DNA of 64,000 nucleotides from Lachnospiraceae bacterium (GCA_022794035.1 JAAWDX010000003.1:310001-374000); one strand, 5' to 3'. Counted from the first letter of the stretch, positions 42,501 through 49,850 are shown. The notes: a model not told the origin generated them from the sequence alone. Numbers and translations: made by a program.

Positions 42501-43107
42501 TTCAATCACTCAAACAGTGAGCACTACGTATGCAACGAAACAATCACTTGCTGAAACCGACACAAAGGCTGGAAATGCACAAACATCTGCTGATGATAAT
42601 TCAGAACGCATAACGACTTCCGAGTCTAAAATTCAGCAACTGGCTGGAATGATTTCGATGCTGGTCACAGATGGAAATGGTGCATCGATGATGACGCAGA
42701 CAGCAGATGGGGGATGGACCTTTAGCATGGGGTCCATTGTAGAAGCACTGTCCAAGGCACAAAATGATGTGGATGCGCTTTCCGGGGATGTGAGCGAAAC
42801 AAGCAGCGAACTTGCAACATTAAAGTCTACACTAGATGATCTGGGGGTGCTTGCTGACTATGTAGTTATTACAACATATAACGGTCAGCCATGTATTGAA
42901 CTTGGGGAATCTGAAAACGCATTTAAACTGCGAATCACTAATACAGAAATTCAATTTGCAGATGGCACCATAATTCCGGCATATATCACTAACAGAAAAC
43001 TAATGATCAATCAGGCTGAGGTCAAAGAAGAAATGCAATTTGGTGGATTTGTTTGGAAAGTTAGAGATAACGACAATCTGGGATTGATTTGGAAGGGAGA
43101 TGAATGA
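39565..43107 (+). CDS. Tail-associated protein (Tal/endopeptidase-tail type) with long Ala-rich coiled coil
   Basis: 1180 aa. Residues 1-380: prophage tail endopeptidase/gp18-like hub (FYQIIETEEDTKKQNIYAYA, YLWKIDDSHLSGAHITKRYS, LPDNVRIGDRVNIIDDDGEL). Residues ~395-930: continuous Ala-Gln-Asn-rich heptads (STADTAQSAANSAAAEAE), a trimeric coiled-coil stalk. A C-terminal beta domain follows (VVITTYNGQPCIELGESENA). Two internal copies of ATEEEIAAAQ lie 152 residues apart. The start overlaps the Dit stop (ATGA). Confidence 0.9.
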   Translation: MIIYFADRQLNIIGSASTSLPDGLTVTDDKKTEDVETGVSIFECKIHFEDGTRGDVKRSVEVGNYLLRSNGKENEFYQIIETEEDTKKQNIYAYAEDDGMDLLNEVVGPYKADKAYNIAHYISKFASGSGFVIGVNEASTLTRKLSWDGEATAAERIASVATQFDNCEISYSFDIKGLTVRKKYINIHKKRGQDSGVQLRLNYDIDSIITSKSIANLATALHCEGGTPDNAEDPITLGGYSYDDGDFYVENGVLKSREALKNWSRYLWKIDDSHLSGAHITKRYSYDTLSQSTLCAHAITKLKALRQIEVNYEVDIKKLPDNVRIGDRVNIIDDDGELYLSTRILTLETSVANEEMKAILGEYLIRNSGISQKVSDLAAQFSKMSISASRALSIANNAKSTADTAQSAANSAAAEAETAQQVASSAQSAANNAAQSAEAAQTAANNAQSAVDLVKQDVDGIKTTVSNAKEAAEQAQQAATTAKKKAEEAHTAATNAQSAANGAKTAADAAQKTADEAVSNASTAKSTADAAKTKAEAAATTAEAAKIDAEAAKADIDSLGENLTTIEDTMIAEYARKTDLTEAQASLQTQITKNAAEISSTASSVTRIDETANNAYSELQGALGLAERAQNEAAAAQQAANAAQAAADTAAKAATTAQAEADEAQSAANTAKTVLDNARSSLASAKEDLATVQARADATEEEIAAAQAAVTAAQTAVDTAKSDWKTAIEEADTAKQTASEAASNANKAQAIANKAAADAAIAQTVANEATGNASAAQTAANEAVQTAHNAQKTANQAVSEAVSAQATADTAAVTAAAAQAVANDAQVTATQAAADLAAAQTRLQEVLADVDATEEEIAAAQATVTAAQSAADTAANNATTAQQAADEAQANADNAQAAADNAKSAANVAQAEADEAQAAANEAKSIVYGLSNRVANAETNITQNAHAIALSATKKEVTQTLGGYYTKEETNAAINVSADSITQTVSTTYATKQSLAETDTKAGNAQTSADDNSERITTSESKIQQLAGMISMLVTDGNGASMMTQTADGGWTFSMGSIVEALSKAQNDVDALSGDVSETSSELATLKSTLDDLGVLADYVVITTYNGQPCIELGESENAFKLRITNTEIQFADGTIIPAYITNRKLMINQAEVKEEMQFGGFVWKVRDNDNLGLIWKGDE

Positions 43108-43109
43108 TA

Positions 43110-44999
43110 ATGGCATCATGTAGTACGCCCCGTTGGGTATCTAGTTCCCCGTATGTTACTCTGACAGTTACGCAGCAATCACAAACCGGAGATTCTGCGG
43201 TTCTTGCATGGAATCTCAAATATATATCTGATTATGCAGCTGGCACAAGCAGTGCAAATACCTATAGGGTTGTTATCAATGGCTCAACTGTAAAATCCAG
43301 TAGTTATGACATCAATGGGAAAACCGGAACCCATACAATTGCAAGCGGAACAGTTACAGTTAGCAAGGGAACTGCAGCAAAAAATATTTCTTTTAGCGTT
43401 TCTTTTGATTGGGAGATTACTTGGTCAGGAAATTACTGCGGAACTAATTCGGCATCTGGTAGCATTTCGATATCTGCAAAAAGTTCATACACCGTTAGTT
43501 ATAATGCAAATGGAGGATCCGGAGCTCCTTCCTCTCAAACAAAGTGGTATAACACAGCCTTAACACTATCAGGCACAAAGCCTACAAGAACGGGGTACAC
43601 GTTCAAGGGATGGGCAACATCCTCAAGCGGGAGCGTTGTTTATGCAGCTGGTGCAAGCTATACAACAAACGCTGCTGCCACTTTATACGCTGTATGGCAG
43701 GCGAACACCTACACGGTTACATTTAATGCCAATGGTGGATCGGGTGCTCCGTCAAATCAGACAAAGACTTATGGTGTAAATTTGACGCTATCCAGCACAA
43801 GGCCGACAAGGACAAATTATAACTTTCTCGGCTGGGGCACTTCTGCATCCGCAACGACGGTTTCTTATGCGGCAGGTGCAGTCTATTCTCAAAATGCTGC
43901 AATTACGCTCTATGCGATATGGGAGCTAGCGTATACAAAGCCTAGAATTACTGGGTTATCTGCTGCACGATGCGATTCTTCTGGTACATCTTCTGATGAC
44001 GGAGCTTATGTGAGGGTTTCTTTTGGCTGGCAAACAGATAAGACAGTCAGTTCGATTGCACTTGCATGGTCCTCAACATCTGGCGGGTCCGGGTCTAGCA
44101 CTGTTTCGGCATCCGGCACAAGTGGCAGCGTTAGTCAGGTAATCGGTGGGGGTAATATCTCAACGGAGTATAGTTATACAATTACAGTTACGGTGTCTGA
44201 TTCCGGTGGCAGTACAACTTATACGAGGACCGTTTCCGGAAAGGCATATGCCATTGATTTTTTAGGCGGTGGAAAAGGTGCTGCATTTGGAAAGGCAGCT
44301 GAAACGGATGATTTTTTGGATGTAGCTTGGAATGAGAGGGTTAGAAAGGACTTAACGGTTGAGGGCAAGATATATCCTGTATCAGGAATTTATGTTCATG
44401 ATAAAAGAGACGCAGTAGCATCACCGAATATGTTTGGAGATCGAGTTTTCTTTGTGTACTTCGATCAGGAGGTGGATGGAGACTGGAAAACGATACTACA
44501 TGCAAAAGGCTGGGGAGGTATTTATGATGCTTTTCAGATTGCGGGGCCGGCATCTATAGAAGATGGACGAAAGCTTTCGTGGAGGTGTGGTGGAGGAGAT
44601 AGTTTCGGTGCATGGAAAACAATATTAGATGGATCAATGGTCAAGGATTATGTTGTCGAGCAAGGTACATCCGGTATCTGGATATGGCGAAAATGGAGCA
44701 ACGGCGTTGCAGAGTGTTGGGGGAAAACAAATAAAACCATCAGCTGTACGCAGCTATGGGGCAGCGCGATGTATTTGGATTCAGGCGGGCGCACCTATGC
44801 AGATTACCCCTCCGGACTGTTTATAGATGTTCCTGTTTGCACTTACAGCGCGGAGGCGAAGAGTTCATCCGTAATCCCGATGTCAGCAGGTGATCTAGGG
44901 ACAAAAACCAGAACGCCGCAGCTGCAGTTTTGTCGGGCAACATCATTAGCTAATATGGCGGTTACAGTATTCTGGCATGCAATGGGTAAATGGAAATGA
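43110..44999 (+). CDS. Receptor-binding tail protein with two List-Bact (InlB B-type) repeats
   Basis: 629 aa. An N-terminal beta domain (SSPYVTLTVTQQSQTGD) is followed by two ~70-aa repeats, YTVSYNANGGSGAPSSQT ... GYTFKGWATSSSG and YTVTFNANGGSGAPSNQT ... NYNFLGWGTSAS, each ending LYAxWE/Q. Then comes an Ig-like domain (ITGLSAARCDSSGTSSDDG), the FLGGGKGAAFGKAAE motif of tail-fibre tips, and a pyocin-knob-like end (GDWKTILHAKGWGG; FGAWKTILDGS). ATG 43110 is 10 nt after GGGAGA. It probably recognises the host surface. Confidence 0.88.
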   Translation: MASCSTPRWVSSSPYVTLTVTQQSQTGDSAVLAWNLKYISDYAAGTSSANTYRVVINGSTVKSSSYDINGKTGTHTIASGTVTVSKGTAAKNISFSVSFDWEITWSGNYCGTNSASGSISISAKSSYTVSYNANGGSGAPSSQTKWYNTALTLSGTKPTRTGYTFKGWATSSSGSVVYAAGASYTTNAAATLYAVWQANTYTVTFNANGGSGAPSNQTKTYGVNLTLSSTRPTRTNYNFLGWGTSASATTVSYAAGAVYSQNAAITLYAIWELAYTKPRITGLSAARCDSSGTSSDDGAYVRVSFGWQTDKTVSSIALAWSSTSGGSGSSTVSASGTSGSVSQVIGGGNISTEYSYTITVTVSDSGGSTTYTRTVSGKAYAIDFLGGGKGAAFGKAAETDDFLDVAWNERVRKDLTVEGKIYPVSGIYVHDKRDAVASPNMFGDRVFFVYFDQEVDGDWKTILHAKGWGGIYDAFQIAGPASIEDGRKLSWRCGGGDSFGAWKTILDGSMVKDYVVEQGTSGIWIWRKWSNGVAECWGKTNKTISCTQLWGSAMYLDSGGRTYADYPSGLFIDVPVCTYSAEAKSSSVIPMSAGDLGTKTRTPQLQFCRATSLANMAVTVFWHAMGKWK

Positions 45000-45024
45000 T
45001 GATGGAAAGGTGGTGAGGGGATAA

Positions 45025-45318
45025 ATGGATTGGTCAACGATTATCGTGGCGGCGCTAGCGTTGATTGGAACAATCGCAGGGTCGTATTTTGCGAATAACA
45101 AAACAACGGCGGTGCTAGAAGTGCGGTTAAAAGCAGTGGAAGCGGCATCTGAAGCACGTTTTAATGCGTTGGAATCGGCGTTTGAAGCGCGATTTAAGGC
45201 ATTGGAAGAGAAGGTAAATAAGCACAATCAAGTAGTAGAACGTACAGCCATAGCGGAACAGAGCTTAAAAGCAGCATGGCGTCAGATTGATGAAATCAAG
45301 GAGGATATTAAAAAATGA
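45025..45318 (+). CDS. Membrane-anchored coiled-coil protein (XhlA/holin-accessory type)
   Basis: 97 aa: one N-terminal transmembrane helix (IIVAALALIGTIAGSYFAN), then a coiled coil with an internal repeat (EARFNALES / EARFKALEE). It lies directly before the holin and overlaps its start (ATGA), so it probably belongs to the lysis module. Confidence 0.75.
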   Translation: MDWSTIIVAALALIGTIAGSYFANNKTTAVLEVRLKAVEAASEARFNALESAFEARFKALEEKVNKHNQVVERTAIAEQSLKAAWRQIDEIKEDIKK

Positions 45319-45572
45319 ATTTAGAATTTATTACTGACATGTATATTCCGGTGGTATTAGTGGCTTGTCTGGTGGTCGGGTACATCGTTAAAAAATGGAT
45401 CAGGGATGTAGACAATAAGTGGATTCCTACTATCTGCTGCATTTTAGGGATGGTACTGGCCTGTGTTGTGCAGGCGGATATCAGCGTGCAGGTAGTAGTA
45501 GCCGGCGCTGTGACAGGACTAGCCTCCACGGGGTTGCATCAGGCGTTCAAGCAGTTAATAGAAAAGGAATAA
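45315..45572 (+). CDS. Holin
   Basis: 85 aa with two or three membrane helices (IPVVLVACLVVGYIV; WIPTICCILGMVLACVVQ; VVVAGAVTGLASTGLHQAF) and a charged C-terminus, matching the A118-like phage holin family. It makes membrane lesions to release the amidase encoded next. Confidence 0.92.
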   Translation: MNLEFITDMYIPVVLVACLVVGYIVKKWIRDVDNKWIPTICCILGMVLACVVQADISVQVVVAGAVTGLASTGLHQAFKQLIEKE

Positions 45573-45641
45573 TTAAAGAAAACGGCGTTTTGTTTTCCTT
45601 ACAGGACGCAGAAACAATTCTAAGTAAAGAGGATTTTAATT

Positions 45642-46385
45642 ATGAAGATCATTAAAAAAATTTATCAGTGGGCATATGCGCCGGCGAGGCGCACTGCATC
45701 CGATATTAAGTACATTATCCTGCACCACGCAGCAGCTGAGAGTTGTACGGCGGACGATATACACCGCTGGCATCTGAAAAATGGATGGGCCGGGATGGGG
45801 TACAATTACTTCATCGCGAAGGATGGTACCATTTACACGGGCCGAGATGAGCTGCAGTGCGGGGCGCACACGGAGGACTACAATACGTCCGGCATGGGGA
45901 TCTGCTGCGAGGGCAATTATATGGTTGAAACGATGCCGGCGGCGCAGAAGGCAGCGTTGATCGAGCTGATTAAGGACATTCGGAAACGCTATGGCAATCT
46001 GCCGATCAAGGGGCATCGGGATCTGAATGCCACTAGCTGCCCCGGAGACAATTTCCCGATGGCTGAGATCATTGCAGCGGTGGAAGGACAAGCCGGCGCT
46101 AAACCGGGACAGACAGGCACTAAACCGGAACAAGAAGCAAATAAAACGAATCAGGAGGTATGCGAAGTGAAGGTAAGAGTATTGGGTATGGGTGACGATG
46201 GCAAGGCTGTTAGAGCGTTGCAGCGGCTGTTGATCTCCGAGGGATATAACTGTGGAGGATTCGGAGCGGATGGCGTGTTCGGCGCCGGCACGGAAAGATC
46301 CGTAAGGGCGTATCAGGGTGCCCATGGGCTGGCCGTGGATGGCATTGTTGGCGCGAAGACGTGGGGCTGCTTGCTAGGCTGCTAA
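45642..46385 (+). CDS. N-acetylmuramoyl-L-alanine amidase (endolysin)
   Basis: 247 aa. Amidase_2 (PGRP-like) domain: IKYIILHHAAAESCTADDIH (zinc His at 28-29), MGYNYFIAKDGTIYTGR, KGHRDLNATSCPG. A linker rich in Lys/Pro/Gln (~150-175) precedes one peptidoglycan-binding domain (GKAVRALQRLLISEGYNCGG, GVFGAGTERSVRAYQ). It cuts the stem peptide from MurNAc at lysis. Confidence 0.96.
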   Translation: MKIIKKIYQWAYAPARRTASDIKYIILHHAAAESCTADDIHRWHLKNGWAGMGYNYFIAKDGTIYTGRDELQCGAHTEDYNTSGMGICCEGNYMVETMPAAQKAALIELIKDIRKRYGNLPIKGHRDLNATSCPGDNFPMAEIIAAVEGQAGAKPGQTGTKPEQEANKTNQEVCEVKVRVLGMGDDGKAVRALQRLLISEGYNCGGFGADGVFGAGTERSVRAYQGAHGLAVDGIVGAKTWGCLLGC

Positions 46386-46407
46386 GATTGACAGCGCCCT
46401 AGGGGCA

Positions 46408-46438
46408 AGAGCCTAGAATCATATTGATTTTAGGCTCT
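46408..46438 (+). terminator. Hairpin after the amidase gene
   Basis: AGAGCCTA pairs with TAGGCTCT (46408-46415 with 46431-46438). There is no clear T-run. It may support the strong terminator just downstream. Confidence 0.4.
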
Positions 46439-46448
46439 AATAATTAGT

Positions 46449-46480
46449 AACCCCGCCTGAAAATGGCGGGGTTATTTTTA
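46449..46480 (+). terminator. Strong terminator of the late operon
   Basis: AACCCCGCC-TGAAAAT-GGCGGGGTT followed by ATTTTTA. It ends the late (lysis) transcript and separates it from the accessory block. Confidence 0.9.
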
Positions 46481-46509
46481 TTGACAAATTTAATTATAAT
46501 ATGTATAAT
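46481..46509 (+). promoter_or_regulatory. Consensus promoter of a candidate small RNA
   Basis: TTGACA (46481-46486), 17 bp, TATAAT (46504-46509): a perfect consensus promoter. It begins immediately after the late terminator. Confidence 0.8.
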
Positions 46510-46514
46510 TCAAT

Positions 46515-46631
46515 TGTGTCTGTTTGTGGTTATTCAGACACAAAGTCTCCGCTTTGTGGCGGATGTGAGTAGAAATAAAGTATACAATAGTATGCGAAAA
46601 ATAAGGTGGTATATGCCGCCTTATTTTTTTA
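46515..46631 (+). ncRNA. Candidate structured small RNA (~115 nt)
   Basis: It runs from the consensus promoter to a terminator hairpin (ATAAGGTGG / CCGCCTTAT then TTTTTTT). Inside are GTGTCTG/CAGACAC (46516-46522 with 46535-46541) and CACAAAG/CTTTGTG, which compete for pairing. No ORF with an RBS fits; the long frame through here crosses the terminator and the next promoter. Function unknown. Confidence 0.5.
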
Positions 46632-46640
46632 TAGAAACCG

Positions 46641-46669
46641 TTGACGTGGTGCTAGCACTATGGTATAAT
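46641..46669 (+). promoter_or_regulatory. RHH gene promoter with GTGCTAGCAC operator
   Basis: TTGACG (46641-46646), 17 bp, TATAAT (46664-46669). The spacer contains the palindrome GTGCTAGCAC (46649-46658), shared with the promoter at 46967. Confidence 0.75.
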
Positions 46670-46691
46670 ATAACCCGAAGAAGAAAAATAA

Positions 46692-46752
46692 AAGGATTCT
46701 GCCGCAAACAGAATCCTTAAAGACTCCCAGATGGCTTGCCCCATCTGGTTTC
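46692..46752 (+). promoter_or_regulatory. Two-hairpin leader of the RHH gene
   Basis: AAGGATTCTG/CAGAATCCTT (46692-46701 with 46709-46718) and CCAGATGG/CCATCTGG (46727-46734 with 46741-46748) followed by TTTCCTATTT. The second may be an attenuator. The first would work as a terminator on the opposite strand (TTTTATTTTT). Together with the promoter this could also release a ~75-nt RNA. Confidence 0.5.
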
Positions 46753-46787
46753 CTATTTAATAATATCATCAGGAGTGCAAAAAGTCA

Positions 46788-46970
46788 ATGAATACACAAA
46801 ATGAGTGGAAAAAAAAGAATATGACACAAATTGCAATTCGTTTGCACAATAAGAACGATAAGGAGATAATTGATCACATAAAATCACAAAAAAATATAGC
46901 TGATTACATTAGAAACCTTGTAGCTGAGGATATTGAAAAAAATATAAAAAAAGATGAAAATAACTGTTGA
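46788..46970 (+). CDS. Ribbon-helix-helix (Arc/CopG-like) DNA-binding protein
   Basis: 60 aa: TQIAIRLHNKNDKEIIDHIK, then NIADYIRNLVAEDIEK, a typical RHH strand and two helices. AGGAG lies 12 nt upstream. Two promoters around it carry the palindrome GTGCTAGCAC, so it probably represses itself and the downstream gene. Its stop codon is inside the -35 of the next promoter. Confidence 0.8.
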   Translation: MNTQNEWKKKNMTQIAIRLHNKNDKEIIDHIKSQKNIADYIRNLVAEDIEKNIKKDENNC

Positions 46971-46995
46971 CATAGTGCTAGCACTATGATATAAT
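46967..46995 (+). promoter_or_regulatory. Promoter with 14-bp palindromic operator
   Basis: TTGACA (46967-46972), 17 bp, TATAAT (46990-46995). TAGTGCTAGCACTA, a perfect palindrome, occupies 46973-46986 in the spacer. Likely target of the RHH protein. Confidence 0.8.
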
Positions 46996-47060
46996 ACAGA
47001 CATAAGGTTGAAACAAACCTACTCACAAAACCACAAATAAAACAAAAGGAGATCAATAAA

Positions 47061-47330
47061 ATGACAATCAAAGGAATTAAAAAAGCAGTTGGAGATTTTA
47101 ACAGACTGAATGCAGGAGGAACTTATTCACCTCGATACGGCTATTTGATGTTTGATTCAGAAACAGGCGAAGTTTGGACAGATGAATTTTACGATCTTGG
47201 TCATGGAAGCTGGAACAATTACGAAAGTGAAACAATCGTAAATATCGGAAATGAAGTTATCAGAGAGTTTGGATCAGTTACTATGGCAAACGTAAAAAGA
47301 TATATTGAAAGACTAATTGAAGAAAAATAA
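47061..47330 (+). CDS. Conserved accessory protein, unknown
   Basis: 89 aa (YSPRYGYLMFDSETGEVWTD, then LGHGSWNNYESETIVN). AAAAGGAG lies upstream. The pattern is one I recall from small proteins on Clostridia mobile elements. Controlled by the palindrome-bearing promoter at 46967 and closed by its own terminator. Function unknown. Confidence 0.75.
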   Translation: MTIKGIKKAVGDFNRLNAGGTYSPRYGYLMFDSETGEVWTDEFYDLGHGSWNNYESETIVNIGNEVIREFGSVTMANVKRYIERLIEEK

Positions 47331-47364
47331 AAAGGACCTCATCTAAACAGAATGTTTTATTTAT

Positions 47365-47393
47365 ACCGGATGTTATTCATCCGGTTTTCTTTA
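47365..47393 (+). terminator. Terminator after 47330
   Basis: ACCGGATG-TTATT-CATCCGGT followed by TTTCTTTAT. Confidence 0.8.
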
Positions 47394-47467
47394 TATCTTA
47401 TACGGGTGTCAATTATTTCTCAGTGAAAATATAGAAGAGGCTAAGTAGAAGTTATAACCTATTTTGC

Positions 47468-47575
47468 TTGAAATATTCTGAAGATTGTGTTATTATAATA
47501 TTGCAGCTTGGCCATTGTGACGTTCTCCTAAATGATGAAAGGCAGTCAACCCTAAAAGGAAGACTGCCTTTTTTG
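47468..47575 (+). ncRNA. Candidate small RNA with its promoter (~70-nt transcript)
   Basis: Promoter TTGAAA (47468-47473), 17 bp, TATTAT (47491-47496); predicted start near 47503; terminator AAAGGCAGTC/GACTGCCTTT with T-run at 47538-47575. No ORF is visible. It ends against the 3' end of the opposite gene at 47579. It could be an antisense or trans-acting RNA. Confidence 0.45.
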
Positions 47576-47578
47576 TTT

Positions 47579-48184
47579 TTATAATGATACGGTTATTATA
47601 CGATTGCTTGGATTCATTCCGTGCATCTTCATGCTCATATCGCTTGCATAGCATCGAACTGACAAAGAATTACTTTCTACGGCGTTTAGAGAGATTTGTG
47701 AATATTTCTCTCCTAATTGTTTTCGGACTTGCATGTCTATTTCATGAAATGCATTTCTAGCTTTTTCTGCATGCTCTGAGCAATATATGAAATTGTCCAT
47801 CAAATTATATCTGCCTCCATTTGCGTGTACGTGATATCCATCAAATATATCTGTGACGATCATTTTCTCAAAACTGCAATGCAACTCCTCATTAACCAGC
47901 TTGAGGATCCCGGACTTACTGTACTCAAACCTTCCTTTACATTCAATCGGCAGTCGATGCTCTTCGAAATCATAATTAGGTTTACTATTTGTGATATAGT
48001 GGCAATAATCAATGAACCCATATGCCCATGAGTCTGGGAAACCTTTTGGAACTGCTTTACTAGTAATCTCAAGATATATTGACTTGCCTTTATCGTTAAT
48101 AAAGGCAGTTCTGATTCTGCAATTCTCAACGTCACCTCGCGGAACGCAGCCAGCTCCTTCGAAATATAATACTTTTTTACTCAT
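47579..48184 (-). CDS. Accessory protein, unknown
   Basis: 201 aa. Alpha/beta with GKSIYLEITSKAVPKG, GFIDYCHYITNSKPNYD and VTDIFDGYHVHANGGRYNL. AAAGGATG lies upstream. It follows the 105-aa gene by 7 bp, so the two form an operon. Not recognised beyond similarity to hypothetical proteins of Clostridia mobile elements. It is expressed opposite to the late genes, as lysogenic cargo often is. Confidence 0.7.
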   Translation of the reverse strand: MSKKVLYFEGAGCVPRGDVENCRIRTAFINDKGKSIYLEITSKAVPKGFPDSWAYGFIDYCHYITNSKPNYDFEEHRLPIECKGRFEYSKSGILKLVNEELHCSFEKMIVTDIFDGYHVHANGGRYNLMDNFIYCSEHAEKARNAFHEIDMQVRKQLGEKYSQISLNAVESNSLSVRCYASDMSMKMHGMNPSNRIITVSL

Positions 48185-48191
48185 AATGTTC

Positions 48192-48509
48192 TCATCCTTT
48201 CACGTAAGGGGGATCAAAGCCACGTTCTTCATTTTCTCTCCGAAAACAGTGCCCGCAATACTGCCAGATGCCATTTGGGCCACTTGTGATGCGTTTGAAT
48301 GTTGCAAATACAGGTCTAAACCTGCCTGCCTTCGGATCGTAATGGTGCGAATATGGCTCTCCGATCTGTGCGCTGAATGAACTCATATTTGCTGGCGGTA
48401 GCATATCCATTGCATCATCAACAACGGCCTGCTCTACATAGTCGCCAATTTGTGCTTTTGAATATGAAAATGTTTCTTCGGTGAATACCTCTTTGTTGTT
48501 ATAAATCAC
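48192..48509 (-). CDS. Conserved accessory protein, unknown
   Basis: 105 aa, GTG start after AGAAAGGA. It has YSKAQIGDYVEQAVVDDAMD, MLPPANMSS, GEPYSHH, then GIWQYCGHCFRRENEER. The pattern is one I recall from hypothetical proteins of Firmicutes accessory regions; CGHC may bind metal. First gene of a two-gene operon with 47579-48184. Confidence 0.75.
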   Translation of the reverse strand: MIYNNKEVFTEETFSYSKAQIGDYVEQAVVDDAMDMLPPANMSSFSAQIGEPYSHHYDPKAGRFRPVFATFKRITSGPNGIWQYCGHCFRRENEERGFDPPYVKG

Positions 48510-48534
48510 GTTTTATCCTTTCTTATTCAGAGGC

Positions 48535-48645
48535 TTGATTTATTTGCCTTGTTGTGGTAAAATCTTTATTATCTGAGGTGTGCAAGGCTCACACCCCAGA
48601 CCCTTTAGAAGATGTTTTCATTGGTAGTGGGCATCTTCTTTTTTT
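48535..48645 (+). ncRNA. Candidate two-hairpin small RNA with its promoter (~76-nt transcript)
   Basis: Promoter TTGATT (48535-48540), 17 bp, TAAAAT (48558-48563). The predicted RNA (48570-48645) has GGTGTG/CACACC (48577-48582 with 48590-48595) and the terminator AGAAGATG/CATCTTCT with a T-run. Its 3' end touches the stop codon of the convergent 40-aa gene, an arrangement seen in antisense-RNA pairs. Confidence 0.5.
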
Positions 48646-48766
48646 ATTTTACTTTTGCTTCTCTGATCAGCTCAGCGGCTTCTTTAACCGTTTTTGCTTT
48701 GCTTTCTATCAGTTTAGCTAGAGTTTCAAGAAAAGCGTTGAATTCTGCATTTGTCATTCCTTCCAT
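48644..48766 (-). CDS. Small helical protein, unknown
   Basis: 40 aa: MEGMTNAEFNAFLETLAKLI, then ESKAKTVKEAAELI. Minus-strand RBS AAAGGA lies about 9 nt upstream. It is charged and amphipathic, not a hydrophobic type I toxin. Convergent with the small RNA at 48570-48645. Confidence 0.55.
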   Translation of the reverse strand: MEGMTNAEFNAFLETLAKLIESKAKTVKEAAELIREAKVK

Positions 48767-48966
48767 ATTGCCGTTCCTTTCTGCCTTGTATTTCAAAGTG
48801 GTTTATTTCCTTTGATGATATAATTTTCCTATGAATACCCGCATAAGACAATTGATAGAATAGACTAAGATTGAATGGTATTTTTGTGCATTTCGAACTG
48901 TTACCATTTATAGATTCTCATGGGATAATAAGATCATAAAAAGGAAAGAACAAAGGAGAAATCAAA

Positions 48967-49107
48967 ATGAAGAAACATGAGATTAAGGTTGAAGCAGTTA
49001 GTAACAAATACGCTTTATACATAAACGGAAATTACGCTGGGCTGTATAATAGAACGATTATCAATATCAAAATGCGTGCATGGAATCTTCCGGAAATCGA
49101 GTTTTAA
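48967..49107 (+). CDS. Small basic accessory protein, unknown
   Basis: 46 aa (MKKHEIKVEAVSNKYALYIN, then NYAGLYNRTIIN). AAAGGAG lies upstream. It starts a run of four small plus-strand genes at the right end of the prophage. No family recognised. Confidence 0.55.
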   Translation: MKKHEIKVEAVSNKYALYINGNYAGLYNRTIINIKMRAWNLPEIEF

Positions 49108-49188
49108 TCATCCAACTGGTAAGTCGTAAGATTATTAAAAATCTAACGTCCCGCCCCAGAAGTACGAAGGCAGAAAAGGAAGAGGAAT

Positions 49189-49395
49189 ATGTTTACTTGG
49201 TATTTTACCCCGGATAAAGAGGACATAAAGGCGTGTAAAGGCGGAATTTTCCCTTGCAGCGCTGATGAAGCGTACAAGACTGAATCTATTGCTATATGGC
49301 ACGGAAAGAAGTGGATGAAGGAATGCGGACGAACGGGTGAAGTTAAAGCTATTCCGGCGGCAAATCGTACTCCATCCTATATTTTGGATTACTGA
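49189..49395 (+). CDS. Small accessory protein, unknown
   Basis: 68 aa (MFTWYFTPDKEDIKACKGGI, then IAIWHGKKWMKECGRTGEV), Cys- and Trp-containing. GGAAGAGGAAT lies before the ATG. Function unknown. Confidence 0.6.
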   Translation: MFTWYFTPDKEDIKACKGGIFPCSADEAYKTESIAIWHGKKWMKECGRTGEVKAIPAANRTPSYILDY

Positions 49396-49440
49396 ACATA
49401 ACCAGACCCGGAACTTACAAGGAAAGAAAGGAAAATTAAA

Positions 49441-49638
49441 ATGAAGGAAGCGATCAGAAGATTACAGAAAGACGGAGAATATAGATTTGAAGGCCTTGAC
49501 AGGCAGGAAAGCCGTAAGGCTGCTGCGAAACTTGCGAAAGCAGCCATGCAGGAAGACCGTAAATATGGGATCGAAAGTAATTTCGGTATTGCAAGAGATG
49601 CATTCGGATATTATTTTGCGGCACAGATCAATAATTAA
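49441..49638 (+). CDS. Small basic accessory protein, unknown
   Basis: 65 aa, mainly helical (GLDRQESRKAAAKLAKAAMQ), ending IARDAFGYYFAAQINN. GGAAAGAAAGGAAAATTAAA lies upstream. Function unknown. Confidence 0.6.
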   Translation: MKEAIRRLQKDGEYRFEGLDRQESRKAAAKLAKAAMQEDRKYGIESNFGIARDAFGYYFAAQINN

Positions 49639-49667
49639 GAGGGACAAAGCGAAGGAGAGGAAAGAAC

Positions 49668-49826
49668 ATGTATAGAAGAGGAAGTAGAAAACAAGACAGA
49701 GAAATGCATATCAAGATCGCCATATTAAAAGGAGATATCAAAAGAGCAATCGACCTCTGTGAACGGTACGGTATAACACCAAAACGATTCGGTCAGCTTG
49801 CTGAGCAAGTAGAAAGTATTGGATAA
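49668..49826 (+). CDS. Small basic helical accessory protein
   Basis: 52 aa (MYRRGSRKQDREMHIKIAIL, then RAIDLCERYGITPKRFGQL). GAAGGAGAGG lies upstream. The C-terminus could be a small HTH-like helix pair. It is the last phage gene and might be a candidate directionality factor by size, charge and position near attR, but no homology is claimed. Confidence 0.5.
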   Translation: MYRRGSRKQDREMHIKIAILKGDIKRAIDLCERYGITPKRFGQLAEQVESIG

Positions 49827-49850
49827 GCATTGCATTGATCGATATAAAGA

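Noticed and set aside
46463-46720. 85-aa membrane-like open frame after the amidase
   Set aside because: It begins inside the late terminator and runs through a promoter, a second terminator and another promoter; no RBS. The stretch is better read as promoter plus structured RNA.
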